From assembly GCF_018336815.1 (NCBI RefSeq), contig NZ_CP050497.1:1116001-1180000 (forward strand): DNA of 64,000 bases. Reading direction: 5' to 3'. A program made the position numbers and the translations under genes. The notes below the pieces were generated by a model. The model was not told the DNA's origin. It saw only the letters and a list, made by a program, of their open reading frames with translations, and searched no databases. Source of the stretch: Treponema vincentii (GTDB lineage Bacteria > Spirochaetota > Spirochaetia > Treponematales > Treponemataceae). Of this stretch, positions 62,444 through 64,000 are shown piece after piece (position 1 is the stretch's first letter; every line of letters begins with the position of its first letter).

Positions 62444-62463
62444 TTTTATTTAAAAAAAATATA

Positions 62464-63084
62464 TTAGACTTGTAAAACCTTCCGCCAGCCGGCAGAAAAA
62501 AATTCGGCAAGGGTATGCACAACTTCAAGCGCTTCATCCTGCGTGTAATCATGCAAAACCGTTTCAAAAATACAAGAAAAGTAAGAATGGATCAGCATGT
62601 GCAGCTTTTTTCCATCAATCCGGTTGTATTTGATATGCTTTTTATCCAAAAATTCGTACATACGGTGTGTGTCTTGTAGTTCCCGTTCGACAAGCCGGTC
62701 GGTAAAATTGATATACGGTGTGCCATCCGCGCAGCACAAAAGGAGTTTGAACTCATCAAAATGCGAGTAAATGATGCGGACAAATGCTTCTATCGTCTCT
62801 GCCGAAATTGCCCAAATGTCTTCCGTGTTTCCCATACTCAGGCAATGAAAGCACTCATCCGCAGCGGTCTCGTATGTATCGTGAATACTCTTGACGGCAG
62901 GCTCCACCAAAGCCGAAAAGAGCGCTTCTTTGTCCTTAAAATGACGGTAAAACGCACCGGTCGTTACGCCCGCCTCACCACACAAATCCCGCAGGTTTGT
63001 ACGTTCATAACCATTCCGCAAAAACATCTTTTTGCCGCTTTCTAAAATTCTTGTGTGGGTTGCTTCGTATGTTCCGCTTGCCAT
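62464..63084 (-). CDS. TetR-family transcriptional regulator
   Basis: 206 aa from ATG 63084 (the TTG at 63105 is an alternative). HTH at ~25-45: TNLRDLCGEAGVTTGAFYRH, followed by FKDKEALFSALVEP; the C-terminal ligand-binding domain is all-helical with two Cys (LLLCCADG). Upstream of the ECF operon on the same strand and probably its repressor and its own; the inducer may be the transported compound. Confidence 0.9.
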   Translation of the reverse strand: MASGTYEATHTRILESGKKMFLRNGYERTNLRDLCGEAGVTTGAFYRHFKDKEALFSALVEPAVKSIHDTYETAADECFHCLSMGNTEDIWAISAETIEAFVRIIYSHFDEFKLLLCCADGTPYINFTDRLVERELQDTHRMYEFLDKKHIKYNRIDGKKLHMLIHSYFSCIFETVLHDYTQDEALEVVHTLAEFFSAGWRKVLQV

Positions 63085-63142
63085 ATCCGTAGTAGTCGCC
63101 CTCAAAAACTAACTTTAAGCTTTTAGAGCATCTTTCTTGTTC

Positions 63143-63173
63143 TTGATAACTTTGTTAGCATTGTATGACAAAG
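63143..63173 (-). promoter_or_regulatory. Promoter/operator of the TetR gene
   Basis: Minus strand TTGTCA-N17-TATCAA. The interval contains CTTTGT-N12-ACAAAG and the TGCTA-N5-GTTATCAA block shared with 62414-62443. Confidence 0.55.
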
Positions 63174-63210
63174 AAGAGGATGTGTCAATGGAAAACGATA
63201 GGGTAATTCG

Positions 63211-63711
63211 GGGTAAACGCATCAGGCTATTTTTTTAACATCCCCGCGAAAAAAATTGAGACTATTCGACCAGAACTGCCAAGGATGGCATCGCTAAAAA
63301 ATGTACATCCCTGTACATTTTTTAGCTTCGAGTTTTTCTGATGAAAAACTCGATACTGTTTGGAACCACTGACTTCCTGTCAGTACAGCGATGTTACGGT
63401 AATTTGCAACGTCCCTGTTGCAAATTACCTTGCGAGTTTCACAAAAATAAAATTTTTGTGAAACGTCGTTTCTGATCTATCCGCCCGCCGTCCATGGCGG
63501 TATTGAGCCAAAACTCGCCTTCAATGCGCCCAAGGATGGGCGTGGGATAGGTCAGAAACAAGTTTTGGAACAAAACTTGTCCTCAACCGATGTACATGGA
63601 CGTACATCGGTTGAGAGGTACACGGATGTACAACAGTTGAAGATGGTTCAAATGGTCTCACAGTCTCAATTTTTTTGCGATTTTTCTCTATTCTGCCTGA
63701 TGCGTTTACCC
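63211..63711. repeat. R2 repeat with an R4 array in its loop
   Basis: Outer arms GGGTAAACGCATCAGGC/GCCTGATGCGTTTACCC (perfect, 17 bp), inner CGCGAAAAAAATTGAGAC/GTCTCAATTTTTTTGCG. The enlarged loop contains at least seven adjoining hairpins: 63293-63326 (15 bp, loop TCCC), GAGTTTTTC-TGAT-GAAAAACTC, AATTTGCAAC..GTTGCAAATT, CACAAAAATAAAATTTTTGTG, CGCCCA-AGGA-TGGGCG, CAAGTTTTG..CAAAACTTG and CCGATGTAC..GTACATCGG. No gene. Confidence 0.7.
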
Positions 63712-63725
63712 TTTTCTCGGAAAAA

Positions 63726-63935
63726 TGTGTGAAATTTTAAATCAACAACCCCGACGCAAGCGTCGGGGTACAATGCTCAATGTTTCGCATTGTATGTTCT
63801 CATAAGGTGGTTGCAGTCGGCTTTAATACCCTTTGTTACGACGCAAGCGTCGGGGTATTAAACCCTCGTACGCACGAATAAAATTTCGCACAGAAGGAAG
63901 CAACCACTAAAAATATTTATAATGCGGTTGCCCTG
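63726..63935. repeat. R3 repeat interrupted by R4 hairpins
   Basis: The arms TGTGTGAAATTTTA and TAAAATTTCGCACAG are ~140 bases apart because CCCCGACGC/GCGTCGGGG hairpins and ACAATGC..GCATTGT are lodged in the loop; the second R3 part GCAACCAC..GCGGTTGCCC follows. The remaining bases to 64000 show nothing I can name. Confidence 0.65.
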
Positions 63936-64000
63936 TATGGTAATCCGAGAATTCAGTTGAGAAGGGAAAACGCTGCCTCTGATGATGCAGTATAAAATGA

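Overview
The window looks like a chromosomal segment of a host-associated (probably oral or gut) Treponema. The evidence is the gene content: two Trep_Strep/MptD-type ECF S components, a BspA-like leucine-rich lipoprotein, several spirochaete-type lipoproteins and C-terminal-Phe outer-membrane proteins, an MCP, a LuxC-type reductase, and a moderate-GC genome with many short hairpin repeats. The genus is inferred from families and style; I could not run a search.

Layout. 0-3.6 kb: end of an L-fucose/L-rhamnose utilisation operon (sugar kinase, fucI), then a decayed DUF4143 ATPase. 3.7-6 kb: DUF488 protein, a sigma-like HTH protein and rdgB. 6.15-7.92 kb: an IS1182-type element with a frameshifted transposase, flanked by hairpin arrays. 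8.2-10 kb: a HypB/UreG-like GTPase and a DUF1858-like/ABC ATPase (frameshifted). 10.3-23.6 kb: chemoreceptor, acyl-CoA ligase, NlpC/P60 hydrolase, lipoprotein, dicarboxylate symporter, cca, NYN-LOTUS-CSD protein, purine permease, diguanylate cyclase, membrane protein. 23.8-28 kb: grpE-dnaK-dnaJ. 28-37.6 kb: beta-barrel protein, ogt, lipid-kinase-like protein, mgtE, leucine-rich lipoprotein, NamZ-like muramidase, two envelope proteins. 37.6-40.5 kb: nucleobase permease, NTPase and MocA-like operon. 40.7-47.2 kb: ClC channel, eda, degenerate LytM protein, beta-propeller protein, cdd, aspA. 47.4-48.1 kb: tRNA-Thr, tRNA-Tyr, tRNA-Phe. 48.1-56.7 kb: acyltransferase-like protein, glgA (frameshifted), aroH, trmB (frameshifted), rRNA/tRNA methylase, RluA, cNMP-binding protein, LuxC. 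57-63.1 kb: two ECF transporter modules with one fused double ATPase and a TetR regulator. 63.2-63.9 kb: a gene-free block of nested repeats.

The most unusual content is the repeats. I see at least four interlocking families of palindromic DNA: (H) ~40-bp hairpins, two of which bound a 143-bp element inserted in frame, with a 4-bp target duplication, inside the ECF ATPase gene; (R1) ~120-bp three-hairpin elements with compensatory stem changes; (R2) 140-500-bp double-stem elements; (R3/R4) a TGTGCGAAATTTT hairpin and arrays of small hairpins that share a TCCN tetraloop but have unrelated stems. They nest inside each other's loops and supply stop codons to several genes.

A second theme is very short or absent 5' leaders: several good sigma70-type promoters end 7-11 bases before a start codon that lacks a ribosome binding site. 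A third is that four genes are broken by single-base changes in or next to short homopolymers, which could be sequencing error, decay or slippage-based switching.
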